DNA of 64,000 nucleotides, taken from assembly GCA_947630735.1 (NCBI GenBank), contig CANRIR010000007.1, positions 1-64,000 of the forward strand. Reading direction: 5' to 3'. The position numbers and the translations under genes were made by a program. A model generated the notes under the pieces. That model worked only from the letters and a program-made list of their open reading frames with translations, made no database searches and was not told the origin of the DNA. Positions 44,998 through 54,782 of the stretch are shown piece by piece; position 1 is the stretch's first letter, and every line of letters starts with the position of its first letter. Source of the stretch: an uncultured Marvinbryantia sp. (lineage in GTDB: Bacteria; Bacillota; Clostridia; Lachnospirales; Lachnospiraceae).

Positions 44998-46863
44998 ATG
45001 ATTCTGGACAGGATTCAAAAAGAGAACGACATCAAACAACTGAGCAGAGAAGAACTCCCGCAGCTTGCGGAGGAGATCCGGGCGTTTCTGATCGAGCGGA
45101 TCAGCGAGTGCGGCGGCCACCTGGGCTCCAATTTGGGCGTGGTGGAGCTCACCATGGCGCTTCACTTAAGTTTTACCCTGCCGTCGGATAAGATCATCTG
45201 GGATGTGGGGCACCAGTCCTATACACACAAACTCCTGACGGGGCGCCGGGACGGGTTTGCCACGCTGCGCAAATACGGCGGCATGAGCGGGTTCCCGAAG
45301 CACAGGGAGAGCGACTGCGACGCGTTCGACACCGGGCACAGCTCCACGTCCATATCCGCCGGGCTGGGGTACGCGCAGGCCCGCGACCTGCAGGGCGAGG
45401 AGTATTATGTGGTCTCCGTCATCGGGGACGGCGCCCTCACGGGCGGCATGGCGTGGGAGGCCATGAACAATGCCGCGCGCATGAACACCAACTTCATCAT
45501 TGTGCTGAACGACAACAACATGTCTATCTCCGAGAACGTGGGCGGTCTCTCCATGTACCTGAACACCGTGCGCACCAACGAGGGCTATATGAACCTGAAG
45601 GCTGGGGTGGAGAACACCCTCTCCAAGATCCCGGTGCACGGGGAAAACATCATCCGGCGGGTGCGCCGCACGAAGAACAGTATCAAACAGTTTTTTGTGC
45701 CGGGCATGCTCTTTGAGGAGATGGGGCTCACCTACCTGGGGCCGGTGGACGGCCACAGCATCGACCAGATGGTGCGGGTATTCCGCGAGGCGAAGCGTGT
45801 GAAGGGCGCCGTGCTGGTGCATGTCTGCACGCAGAAGGGACAGGGGTATGAGCCCGCCATGCGGCACCCCGCACGGTTCCACGGGGCCGAGCCCTTTGTG
45901 ATCGAGACGGGGCTGCCGAAAAAGAAGCGCCTGAAGGCAAACTATACGGACGTCTTCTCCACCGTGATGCGAAAGATGGGGGACCGCGAGCCGGACGTGG
46001 TGGCCATCACGGCGGCGATGCCGGACGGCACGGGGCTGAAGCGCTTTCAGATGAAATACCCGGAGCGTTTTTTTGACGTGGGGATCGCGGAGCAGCACGC
46101 CGTCACCTTCGCGGCCGGCATGGCGGCGGCCGGTCTGAGGCCGGTGGTCGCGGTGTACTCCTCTTTCCTGCAGCGCGCCTACGACCAGATCCTGCACGAC
46201 GTCTGCATCCAGAACCTGCATGTGGTCTTCGCCATCGACCGCGCGGGCCTGGTGGGGAGCGACGGCGAGACGCACCAGGGCATCTTCGACCTTTCCTATC
46301 TGTCGTCCATCCCGAATATGTGCGTCATGGCGCCGAAGAACAAGTGGGAGTTGTCGGACATGATGAAGTTCGCCGTCGGCTATGAGGGGCCCATCGCCCT
46401 GCGCTATCCGCGCGGCGAGGCCTACGACGGGCTTTCGAGGTTCCGCATGCCCATAGAGTACGGCAAAAGCGAGGTGCTGTACGACGAGGCGGAGATCGCT
46501 CTTCTGGCCGTGGGGAGCATGGTGAAGACCGCGGTGGAGGTGCGGGAGATGCTGCGCGGCATGGGCTATTCCTGCACGCTGGTGAACGCCAGGTTTGTAA
46601 AGCCCTTTGACGAGGAGCAGGTGATCGTGCTCCAAAAGGAACACAAGCTTCTGGTCACGATGGAGGAAAATGTGAAAAGCGGCGGGTTCGGCGAGGCGGT
46701 GCTGGACTATCTGAACGAGATCGGCAGCACGGTCAGGTTCCTCAACGTGTCCCTGCCGGACGACTATGTGGAGCACGGGAGCGTGGACATTCTGAAGGCC
46801 AATGCCGGGATCGACGCGGAGTCCGTGACAAAGAGGATCGTGGCGGAATACATCGGACTGTGA
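44998..46863 (+). CDS. dxs: 1-deoxy-D-xylulose-5-phosphate synthase
   Basis: GHLGSNLGVVELTMALH, GDGALTGGMAWEAMN, AEQHAVTFAAGMA. Confidence 0.97.
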   Translation: MILDRIQKENDIKQLSREELPQLAEEIRAFLIERISECGGHLGSNLGVVELTMALHLSFTLPSDKIIWDVGHQSYTHKLLTGRRDGFATLRKYGGMSGFPKHRESDCDAFDTGHSSTSISAGLGYAQARDLQGEEYYVVSVIGDGALTGGMAWEAMNNAARMNTNFIIVLNDNNMSISENVGGLSMYLNTVRTNEGYMNLKAGVENTLSKIPVHGENIIRRVRRTKNSIKQFFVPGMLFEEMGLTYLGPVDGHSIDQMVRVFREAKRVKGAVLVHVCTQKGQGYEPAMRHPARFHGAEPFVIETGLPKKKRLKANYTDVFSTVMRKMGDREPDVVAITAAMPDGTGLKRFQMKYPERFFDVGIAEQHAVTFAAGMAAAGLRPVVAVYSSFLQRAYDQILHDVCIQNLHVVFAIDRAGLVGSDGETHQGIFDLSYLSSIPNMCVMAPKNKWELSDMMKFAVGYEGPIALRYPRGEAYDGLSRFRMPIEYGKSEVLYDEAEIALLAVGSMVKTAVEVREMLRGMGYSCTLVNARFVKPFDEEQVIVLQKEHKLLVTMEENVKSGGFGEAVLDYLNEIGSTVRFLNVSLPDDYVEHGSVDILKANAGIDAESVTKRIVAEYIGL

Positions 46864-46876
46864 CGGAGAGGGCGAC

Positions 46877-47689
46877 ATGAAAGAGAGACTGGATATACTC
46901 CTGGTAAAGAGGGGCCTTGCCCCGTCCAGGGAAAAGGCGAAGGCCATGATCATGGCGGGCAGCGTGCTGGTGGACGGCGAGCGCGAGGACAAGGCGGGGA
47001 CCATGTTCCCGGAGACCGCCGATATCGCCGTCCGGGGGAACACGCTGAAATATGTGAGCCGCGGCGGCCTGAAGCTGGAGAAGGCCATGGAGTGCTTCGA
47101 CCTGTCTTTGCAGGGCAGGGTCTGCATGGACGTGGGGGCATCCACCGGGGGATTCACGGACTGCATGCTGCAAAACGGGGCGCAGAAGGTCTACGCCGTG
47201 GATGTGGGCTACGGGCAGCTGGACTGGAAGCTGCGCCAGGATCCGCGGGTCGTCTGCATGGAAAAGACCAATATCCGCTATGTGGAGCCAAAGGATGTGG
47301 GCGAACAGATCGCGTTTGCCTCCATAGACGTGTCGTTCATCTCTCTTACAAAGGTGCTGCTTCCCGTGCGGGAGCTTTTGACCGGAGACGGGGAGGTGGT
47401 CTGCCTGATCAAGCCGCAGTTTGAGGCGGGGCGCGAGAAGGTGGGCAAAAAGGGCGTCGTGCGCGACCCCGCGGTGCATGAGGAGGTCATCGAAAAGGTG
47501 GCATGCTATGCCGGCGAGATCGGCTTCGCGGCGCTGGAGCTGGAGTTTTCCCCGGTCAAGGGGCCGGAGGGGAACATCGAGTATCTGCTGCACCTGAAAA
47601 AGAACGCGCCGCCCGCAGATCCCCTCCCGGTAAAAGAGGTGGTGGACACGGCCCACAGGACACTGGACAGATCGGAGAAGACGGTATGA
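46877..47689 (+). CDS. tlyA: TlyA family rRNA methyltransferase/hemolysin
   Basis: S4 domain RLDILLVKRGLAPSREKAKAMI, DVGASTGGFTDCMLQNGA. Confidence 0.95.
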   Translation: MKERLDILLVKRGLAPSREKAKAMIMAGSVLVDGEREDKAGTMFPETADIAVRGNTLKYVSRGGLKLEKAMECFDLSLQGRVCMDVGASTGGFTDCMLQNGAQKVYAVDVGYGQLDWKLRQDPRVVCMEKTNIRYVEPKDVGEQIAFASIDVSFISLTKVLLPVRELLTGDGEVVCLIKPQFEAGREKVGKKGVVRDPAVHEEVIEKVACYAGEIGFAALELEFSPVKGPEGNIEYLLHLKKNAPPADPLPVKEVVDTAHRTLDRSEKTV

Positions 47690-48543
47690 AAAAGTTTTAT
47701 ATCATCGCAAACAACAGCAAGGACCCGGAGCTTCGCGTGGCGGAGAAGATCCGGCAGTTCCTGACCGCGCTCGGCGCCGAGTGCGCGATCCGGGAATCCT
47801 TACATACCGATTCCGTGCACCGGTTTAAGTTTACCAACCCCGCAAAGGTGCCGCCGGACGCGGACTGCGTGCTGGTCTTGGGCGGGGACGGCACGGTCCT
47901 TCAGGCCTCCCGCGACCTGGTGGATCTGGACATCCCCCTGTTCGGCATCAATCTGGGCACCCTCGGCTACCTTGCGGAGGTGGGGGAGGAGCAGGCCGAG
48001 AGCGCGCTTTCCAGGATCGTCGCGGATGAGTACACCCTGGAGGAGCGCATGATGATCTCCGGCACGGTGTTCCACGACGAGAGGAGCACGGTTTCCGACA
48101 TCGCCCTCAACGACATCGTCATCGCCAGGTCTGGAAAGCTGCGCGTCCTGGATTTCCACATTTTTGTGAACGGCAGGTTCCTGAATTCCTACAGCGCGGA
48201 CGGCATCATCGTCTCCACGCCCACCGGTTCCACCGGCTACAACCTGTCGGCGGGAGGCCCCATCGTCGCGCCCGTGGCCTCCATGATCATGCTGACGCCC
48301 ATCGCGCCCCACACGCTGACGTCGCGCAGCGTCATCCTGCCGGATTCCGCCAGGGTGCGCATCGAGATCGGCCGGCGCGCGGGCAGTGAGACCGCGGACG
48401 CCACGTTCGACGGGGACACCAGCGTGGAAATGATCTGCGGGGATTACATCGAGATACGAAAATCCGACCGCAAGGTGCGATTTGTAAAAGTAGACCAGAT
48501 CAGTTTTCTGGAGATCCTCCGCAGAAAGATGAGCGGAGCGTAA
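47686..48543 (+). CDS. nadK: NAD kinase
   Basis: VLGGDGTVLQASR, FGINLGTLGYLAEV, TPTGSTGYNLSAGGPIV. Confidence 0.96.
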   Translation: MKKFYIIANNSKDPELRVAEKIRQFLTALGAECAIRESLHTDSVHRFKFTNPAKVPPDADCVLVLGGDGTVLQASRDLVDLDIPLFGINLGTLGYLAEVGEEQAESALSRIVADEYTLEERMMISGTVFHDERSTVSDIALNDIVIARSGKLRVLDFHIFVNGRFLNSYSADGIIVSTPTGSTGYNLSAGGPIVAPVASMIMLTPIAPHTLTSRSVILPDSARVRIEIGRRAGSETADATFDGDTSVEMICGDYIEIRKSDRKVRFVKVDQISFLEILRRKMSGA

Positions 48544-48561
48544 CATTTTTTGGAGGGAGTT

Positions 48562-49014
48562 ATGAAAATTGAGAGACACGCAAAGATTGTGGAGCTGATC
48601 AGCCGGCAGGACATCGAGACCCAGGAAGACCTGGCCGAAAAGCTGAAGGAGTCCGGTTTCCAGGTAACCCAGGCGACGGTGTCCAGGGATATCCGCGAGC
48701 TGAAGCTGACCAAGATCTCGGTGAACGGAAAGCAGAAGTACGCCGTCATGGACGCCGTCAGCAGCGTGCTGGACGAAAAGTATCTGCGCGTTCTGCGGGA
48801 CGGCCTGGTGTCCATGGACATGGCCCAGAACATCCTGGTGATCCGCACGGTGGCCGGCATGGCCATGGCGGTGGCGGCGGCCATGGACGCCATGCACTGG
48901 CAGGAGATCGCCGGGTGCATCGCCGGGGACGACACCATTTTCTGCGCGGTCCGCAGCGTGGACGACACGCTGATCGTCATGGATAAAATTCGCAAAATGT
49001 TAGATGTGGAGTAG
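48562..49014 (+). CDS. argR: Arginine repressor
   Basis: MKIERHAKIVELISRQDIETQEDLAEKLKESGFQVTQATVSRDIRELKL. Confidence 0.96.
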   Translation: MKIERHAKIVELISRQDIETQEDLAEKLKESGFQVTQATVSRDIRELKLTKISVNGKQKYAVMDAVSSVLDEKYLRVLRDGLVSMDMAQNILVIRTVAGMAMAVAAAMDAMHWQEIAGCIAGDDTIFCAVRSVDDTLIVMDKIRKMLDVE

Positions 49015-49017
49015 TGT

Positions 49018-50697
49018 ATGTTAGTAAATCTGCATGTGAAAAACATGGCGCTCATCCGGGAGCTGGACGTTGATTTCGGCGAAGGGCTGAACATTCTCAC
49101 CGGGGAGACGGGCGCCGGAAAGTCCATATTGATCGGATCGATCAATGTGGCGCTTGGAATGCAAAATTTTAAGGGCTTTGCCAGGGAGGACGCAGATACG
49201 GCACTGGCGGAGCTGATTTTTTCCGTGGAGGACGAGGCCCTGCGCCAAAAGATCGAGGCGCTGGACATCCCGGTGGAGGACGGTCAGGTGATCATCAGCC
49301 GCCGCCTCTCCAACGGCCGCAGCATCAGCAAGGTAAACGGGGAGACCGTCCCGGTCTCCACGGTCCGCGAGCTGGCCGCGCTTTTGATCGACATCCACGG
49401 CCAGCACGAGCACCAGTCGCTCCTCTACCAGAAGAACCACCTGCGCATCCTGGACGAGTTTGCGAAGGAGGAGCTGAAAAGCTATAAAGAGACCGGCCGG
49501 GCGCTCTTTGAGGAGTACGCGGACCTGAAAAAAAAGATGGAGCGCTCCTCCCTGGACGAGGCGTCCAGAAAGAAGGAGGCCGATTTCCTGCAGTTTGAGG
49601 TGGACGAGATCGACGCCTGCGCCCTGCGGCCCGGGGAGGACGGGGAGCTGGAGCGGCGGTACCGGAAGATGGCGAACGCCAGAAAGATCGCTCAGGATGT
49701 CTCCGAGGCATATCAGATGACCGCGGAGGGACGGCCCTGCGCGTCGGATCTGGTGTCCTCCGGTCTGCAGAGGCTGCTCGCGGTGTCCTCTTATGACCGG
49801 GAGCTGGAGGGGTTTGCCGATCAGCTGGGCGAGATCGAAAATCTGCTGGCGGATCTCAACCGGGAACTCTCGGCCTATCTGGACGGCCTGACTTTTGATG
49901 AGACGGAATTTTTACAGATCGAAGAGCGTCTGGACAAGATCAATCATTTAAAATCAAAATACGGAGGCTCCATAGAGGAGATCCTTTCTTACCGGGACGA
50001 AAAAGAAACGCGTCTGCAGGAACTTCTGGATTACGATACATATATCGCGGATCTTGAGAAAAAATACAGGCAGAGCGAAAAAAAACTGCGGGAAAACGCG
50101 GAGGCGATGTCAAAGATCCGCTGCCGCTGCGCGGACCGGCTGGCGAAGGCCATCACGGAGCAGCTGCTGGATCTGAATTTTCTGGAGACCACCTTCACGG
50201 TCCGCGTGGAGCCGGGCACTTCTCTAAGGGCGGACGGTTTCGACGAGGTGTGCTTCCTCATCCGCCTGAACCCGGGCGCGCCTCTGCGGCCGCTGGCCGA
50301 GGTGGCTTCCGGCGGCGAGCTCTCCAGGATCATGCTGGCCATCAAGACGGTGATGGCCGCGGGCGATGAGATCCCGTCCCTGATCTTCGACGAGATCGAC
50401 GTGGGCATCAGCGGCAGGACGGCCCAGAAGGTCTCGGAAAAAATGGCGGTCATCGCGGCGAACCGCCAGGTGCTGTGCATCACGCACCTGGCCCAGATCG
50501 CGGCCATGGCGGACCATCACTATCTGATCGAAAAGTCCGTCCGTGATCAGTCCACCGTCACGTCCATCCGCCGTCTGGACCGCTTTGAGAGCGTCGAGGA
50601 GCTGGCGCGCATCTTAGGCGGGGCGAAGATCACGGACCTGACCCTGCAGAGCGCGCGCGAAATGAAGGAAATGGCAGACACAACAAAAAAATACTAG
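49018..50697 (+). CDS. recN: DNA repair protein RecN
   Basis: LTGETGAGKSILIGSI, DIHGQHEHQSLL, LIFDEIDVGISGRTAQKV. Confidence 0.97.
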   Translation: MLVNLHVKNMALIRELDVDFGEGLNILTGETGAGKSILIGSINVALGMQNFKGFAREDADTALAELIFSVEDEALRQKIEALDIPVEDGQVIISRRLSNGRSISKVNGETVPVSTVRELAALLIDIHGQHEHQSLLYQKNHLRILDEFAKEELKSYKETGRALFEEYADLKKKMERSSLDEASRKKEADFLQFEVDEIDACALRPGEDGELERRYRKMANARKIAQDVSEAYQMTAEGRPCASDLVSSGLQRLLAVSSYDRELEGFADQLGEIENLLADLNRELSAYLDGLTFDETEFLQIEERLDKINHLKSKYGGSIEEILSYRDEKETRLQELLDYDTYIADLEKKYRQSEKKLRENAEAMSKIRCRCADRLAKAITEQLLDLNFLETTFTVRVEPGTSLRADGFDEVCFLIRLNPGAPLRPLAEVASGGELSRIMLAIKTVMAAGDEIPSLIFDEIDVGISGRTAQKVSEKMAVIAANRQVLCITHLAQIAAMADHHYLIEKSVRDQSTVTSIRRLDRFESVEELARILGGAKITDLTLQSAREMKEMADTTKKY

Positions 50698-50698
50698 A

Positions 50699-50725
50699 GT
50701 ACATTTGCGAAATACTCACATACTA
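50699..50725 (+). promoter_or_regulatory. Putative sigma-G/F-type promoter of spoIVB
   Basis: GTACA, 15-nt spacer, CATACTA. Confidence 0.45.
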
Positions 50726-50759
50726 AGGGAGGATACCGAAAGGATGTGAGTATTTTGCA
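50706..50759. repeat. 16-bp inverted repeat (one G:U) spanning the spoIVB start
   Basis: TGCGAAATACTCACAT (50706-50721) / ATGTGAGTATTTTGCA (50744-50759); 22-nt loop with AAGGGAGG. Confidence 0.9.
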
Positions 50760-51993
50760 TAAGTGTCATAAACGCGGGTATCTGTTTCTGACCGCGGTCC
50801 TTTTGCTGGCCGCGTCCCTCTGGTGGCTTGTGCTGTTCCAGCGTATACCGGATCACATCCGGGTGGCAGAGGACAGCAGGCAGGCAAAATACCTGGGCAA
50901 TCTTCTCCCGGGCTGGATCGACGAGGAGGTCATGGAGGCGGCGGGGCAGCAGGCGTCCGATATTCCGCGTGAAAACCTTCATATATCAGGGCAGGATTCC
51001 TACACGCTCAAGTGCAGCCTGCTGGGCATACTGCCCATCAAGGATGTGCAGGTGGATGTGGTGGAGAGGCAGAAGCTGATCCCCAGCGGCATCCCGGTGG
51101 GAATTTATATGAAAACAAACGGCGTGCTGATCGTTGGGACCGGGGAAGTCTCGGATATCAACGGCATCCGGCAGGAGCCCGGCGGGGAGGTGGTGCAGTC
51201 GGGAGACTACATCCTGTCTGTGAACGATGTGCCGGTCACGGAGAAAGAAGAAGTGATGGATCAGATCAGCCAGGCTGCGGGCGGCCAGGTAAAACTGACG
51301 GTGCTGCGCAGGGGCGAGCGGACGGATCTGCTGGTCCCCGTGGTGCAGACGGATTCCTCGGAGTATAAGGCCGGCATCTGGATCCGCGACGACACCCAGG
51401 GGATCGGGACGCTCACCTACCTGGACCAGAACGGGAACTTCGGAGCGCTGGGACACGGGATCAGCGACATCGACACCAGCACGCTGCTGGACCTGGAGTA
51501 CGGCACCCTGTACCGGACGGACATCCGGACGGTCATAAAAGGGACGAACGGCGCGCCGGGCGAGCTGGCGGGCACCATCCGCTACAGCGGCGATGAGGTG
51601 CTGGGCAGCATCAGCGACAACACCGGCATCGGCATATTCGGGACGATCACGGCGGACAGCGCGGACCTGGCCTACTGCGGCGCGATGGATATCGCCTACA
51701 AGCAGGAGGTAAAAAAAGGTCCCGCACAGATCCTGAGCGCCGTGGACGGCGAGGTGAAAGCCTACGACATTGAGATCGAAAAGATCAGCCTCAACAGCGG
51801 CGACGCCAACAAGAGCATGGTCATCCGCGTGACGGACGACAGGCTGCTGGAACTGACGGGCGGGATCGTGCAGGGCATGTCGGGCAGCCCCATCCTCCAG
51901 GACGGGCGGATCGTGGGCGCGGTGACCCATGTGTTCGTCAACGACCCGACAAAGGGCTATGGGATCTTTGTGGAGACGATGATGGAGCATTGA
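50746..51993 (+). CDS. spoIVB: SpoIVB serine peptidase (GTG start; TTG at 50755 possible)
   Basis: PDZ region and C-terminal GMSGSPILQDGRIVGAVTHVFVNDP. Confidence 0.95.
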   Translation: MSILHKCHKRGYLFLTAVLLLAASLWWLVLFQRIPDHIRVAEDSRQAKYLGNLLPGWIDEEVMEAAGQQASDIPRENLHISGQDSYTLKCSLLGILPIKDVQVDVVERQKLIPSGIPVGIYMKTNGVLIVGTGEVSDINGIRQEPGGEVVQSGDYILSVNDVPVTEKEEVMDQISQAAGGQVKLTVLRRGERTDLLVPVVQTDSSEYKAGIWIRDDTQGIGTLTYLDQNGNFGALGHGISDIDTSTLLDLEYGTLYRTDIRTVIKGTNGAPGELAGTIRYSGDEVLGSISDNTGIGIFGTITADSADLAYCGAMDIAYKQEVKKGPAQILSAVDGEVKAYDIEIEKISLNSGDANKSMVIRVTDDRLLELTGGIVQGMSGSPILQDGRIVGAVTHVFVNDPTKGYGIFVETMMEH

Positions 51994-52010
51994 GACCGGA
52001 CGCAGATCAG

Positions 52011-52062
52011 AAAGAATAAATTTGTGCGGGCCAGGGCACGGACAAATTTATTCTTTTATTTT
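52011..52062 (+). terminator. Terminator after spoIVB
   Basis: Perfect 15-bp stem AAAGAATAAATTTGT...ACAAATTTATTCTTT then T-rich. Confidence 0.85.
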
Positions 52063-52063
52063 A

Positions 52064-52092
52064 TTGAAAAAAAACCGGCTTCATGGTATATT
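52064..52092 (+). promoter_or_regulatory. Hydrogenase promoter
   Basis: TTGAAA, 17-nt spacer, TATATT. Confidence 0.65.
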
Positions 52093-52139
52093 CAGGGGCA
52101 AAGGGCAGGATTGCCCGGCCAAAGGAGAAGGATGAGATT

Positions 52140-53654
52140 ATGAGAGGAATTTATACGTCGGTCAACGACATCCGAAAGAGAGTGTTCGCGGAGGTGGCGC
52201 GGCTCTCTTATGATTATAAGGACGGGGATCTCTCCCAGATGGAGCAGATCCCGTACCGGGTCATCCCGGGCGAGGTGTCTACATACCGCGAGAGCGTGTT
52301 TCTGGAGCGCGCCATCGTAAAAGAGCGCATGCGCCTCGCCATGGGACTCAACCTGCGGAAGTTCACGGAGCACGCGCCGGTGTCGGAGGGCGCGCAGGAG
52401 TGCGTAAAGCCGGAGAAGTACTACCAGCCCCCGCTGATCAACATCATCAAGTTTGCATGCCACAAATGTCCGGACAACGTGGTGCGCGTGACGGACGCCT
52501 GCCAGGGCTGCCTCGCGCATCCCTGCAAGGAGATCTGCCCCAAGGGGGCCGTCCGCTTTGAAAACGGGCGCTCTGTCATCGATCAGGACAAATGCATCAA
52601 GTGCGGCAAGTGTGTGAGCGTCTGCCAGTACAGCGCCATCGTGAAGCAGGAGCGCCCCTGCGCGAAGGCCTGCGGCATGAACGCCATCCGCTCCGACGAG
52701 CTGGGCCGCGCCGACATCGATCAGGAGAAATGCGTCTCCTGCGGCATGTGCCTGGCAAACTGCCCGTTCGGGGCGATCGCGGACAAGGCGCAGATTTTCC
52801 AGACGATCCAGGCCCTCAAGAGTGACACGCCCGTTTACGCGGCCATCGCGCCCGCCATTGCGGGGCAGTTTGGGGCCAAGCTGACCCCGGGCAAGATCCG
52901 CTCCGCCTTCAAGGCGCTGGGGTTCGCGGATGCCATCGAGGTGGCCATCGGCGCGGACCTGTGCACCATCCAGGAGGCGAAGGACTTTGTGGAGGAGGTT
53001 CCGGAAAAGCTCCCCTTCATGGCCACGTCCTGCTGTCCGGCCTGGTCGGCCATGGCGAAAAAGCTGTTCCCGGAGTACGCGAACTGCATCTCCATGGCCC
53101 TCACGCCCATGGTGCTCACCGGAAGGCTCATCAAGAAAGAACACCCGGGCTGCAAAGTGGCGTTCATCGGGCCCTGCGCGGCGAAGAAATTGGAGGCGAG
53201 CCGCAGGACCATCCGCAGCGACGTGGACTTTGTGCTCACGTTCGAGGAAGTGATGGGCATGTTTGAGGCGAAGGAAGTGGATTTTGACAAGCTGGAGGAA
53301 GTGGACTGCATGCACGGGGCCAGCGGCGACGGACGCGGGTTCGCGGTGAGCGGCGGCGTCGCGGAGGCGGTGGTCAACTGCGCGAAGGAGTTCTATCCGG
53401 ACCGCGAGATCAAGGTGGAGCGCGCGGAGGGCCTGGCCGACTGCCGCAAGCTCCTCGCCATGGCGAAGGCGGGCAAATACAACGGCTACCTCCTGGAGGG
53501 CATGGCCTGCCCGGGCGGCTGTGTGGCGGGCGCCGGCACGGTGCAGCCCATCGCGAAATCCACGGCCGCCGTCAACCTGCACAAAAAAGTGTCCACAAAC
53601 AAGCACGCCTACCAGAGCAACTACAAGGAAGTGCTGCGGGACATCGAAGAGTAG
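52140..53654 (+). CDS. [FeFe]-hydrogenase, probable group B
   Basis: 4Fe-4S motifs; H-cluster motifs TSCCPAW, GPCAAKK, EGMACPGGCVAGAG. Confidence 0.92.
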   Translation: MRGIYTSVNDIRKRVFAEVARLSYDYKDGDLSQMEQIPYRVIPGEVSTYRESVFLERAIVKERMRLAMGLNLRKFTEHAPVSEGAQECVKPEKYYQPPLINIIKFACHKCPDNVVRVTDACQGCLAHPCKEICPKGAVRFENGRSVIDQDKCIKCGKCVSVCQYSAIVKQERPCAKACGMNAIRSDELGRADIDQEKCVSCGMCLANCPFGAIADKAQIFQTIQALKSDTPVYAAIAPAIAGQFGAKLTPGKIRSAFKALGFADAIEVAIGADLCTIQEAKDFVEEVPEKLPFMATSCCPAWSAMAKKLFPEYANCISMALTPMVLTGRLIKKEHPGCKVAFIGPCAAKKLEASRRTIRSDVDFVLTFEEVMGMFEAKEVDFDKLEEVDCMHGASGDGRGFAVSGGVAEAVVNCAKEFYPDREIKVERAEGLADCRKLLAMAKAGKYNGYLLEGMACPGGCVAGAGTVQPIAKSTAAVNLHKKVSTNKHAYQSNYKEVLRDIEE

Positions 53655-53669
53655 GAGAAAAAAGACAAT

Positions 53670-54770
53670 ATGAAAGTAATTTTACAGAACCTCACAAAGG
53701 TATTCCCGGGCAGGGGCAGGAAGGCGAAGGAAGTCGTCGCGGTGAAGGACTTTAATTTTGAGATCCCGGACGGCAGGCTGATCGGGCTTTTAGGCCCCTC
53801 CGGCTGCGGCAAGAGCACGGCCTTAAACTTGCTGTGCGGCCTTCTGCAGCCCACCGAGGGAAAGATCTTTTTCGGCGACGACGATGTGACGCAGCTCGCG
53901 GCGGAGAAGCGCGGGGTGGGCATGGTCTTTCAGAACTACGCGCTCTACCCCCATCTGACGGTGCGGCAGAACATCCTGTTCCCCCTGGAAAACTTAAAGG
54001 GGGCGGACCGGCCCTCCAAAGAGGAGATGAACCAAAGGGCGCAGGAGGCGGCAAAGCTGGTGCAGATCGACGAGCTGATGGACCGCAGGCCCGCGGAGCT
54101 CTCCGGCGGCCAGCAGCAGCGCGTAGCCATCGCCCGCGCCCTGGTAAAGATGCCGCGCATCCTTCTGATGGACGAGCCGCTCTCCAACCTGGACGCGCGC
54201 CTGCGCCTCCAGACGCGGGAGGAGATCCGCAGGATCCAGCGGGAGACGAAGATTACCACGATCTTTGTGACCCACGACCAGGAGGAGGCCATGAGCATCT
54301 CGGATCTGATCGTGGTCATGAAAGAGGGCGTGGTGCAGCAGATCGGGAAACCCCAGGACGTCTACGACGATCCGGTCAATCTGTTTGTGGCCAAGTTTCT
54401 GGGCACGCCGCCCATCAACGTGTTCTACGGGAACGTGAGGGCGGGCAGGCTCTATATCGGTGAGGAGGCCGTGCTGGACGTGCAGGGCGTGCCGGACCAG
54501 GAAGTGTATGCGGCCATCCGTCCGGAGGGCTTTGAGCTGAAGGCGGACGGGCGGCTTACCTGCGGCCTGAACCGCGTGGAAGTGATGGGGCGCGACATCA
54601 GCGTGGTGTCCGCACACGCGTGCGCCGAGAGTGATTCCATCCGATCCATTATCAGCGCGAAAAATCAGGTGGACGCCTCGGCCGGTTCCGTGTCGTTCGA
54701 CATCCGGCCGGACAAGATCTTCCTCTTTCGCAAAGACAACGAGGAGCGGATCCGCGTCAGCGCGGGGTAA
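53670..54770 (+). CDS. Sugar ABC transporter ATP-binding protein (UgpC/MsmK-like)
   Basis: GPSGCGKSTALNLLCGL, ELSGGQQQRVAIARALV, C-terminal TOBE domain. Confidence 0.95.
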   Translation: MKVILQNLTKVFPGRGRKAKEVVAVKDFNFEIPDGRLIGLLGPSGCGKSTALNLLCGLLQPTEGKIFFGDDDVTQLAAEKRGVGMVFQNYALYPHLTVRQNILFPLENLKGADRPSKEEMNQRAQEAAKLVQIDELMDRRPAELSGGQQQRVAIARALVKMPRILLMDEPLSNLDARLRLQTREEIRRIQRETKITTIFVTHDQEEAMSISDLIVVMKEGVVQQIGKPQDVYDDPVNLFVAKFLGTPPINVFYGNVRAGRLYIGEEAVLDVQGVPDQEVYAAIRPEGFELKADGRLTCGLNRVEVMGRDISVVSAHACAESDSIRSIISAKNQVDASAGSVSFDIRPDKIFLFRKDNEERIRVSAG

Positions 54771-54782
54771 GGAGAGACGGCT

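Noticed and set aside
45166-47166. 666-aa minus-strand ORF antisense to dxs/tlyA
   Set aside because: Same artefact; dxs and tlyA on the plus strand are unambiguous.
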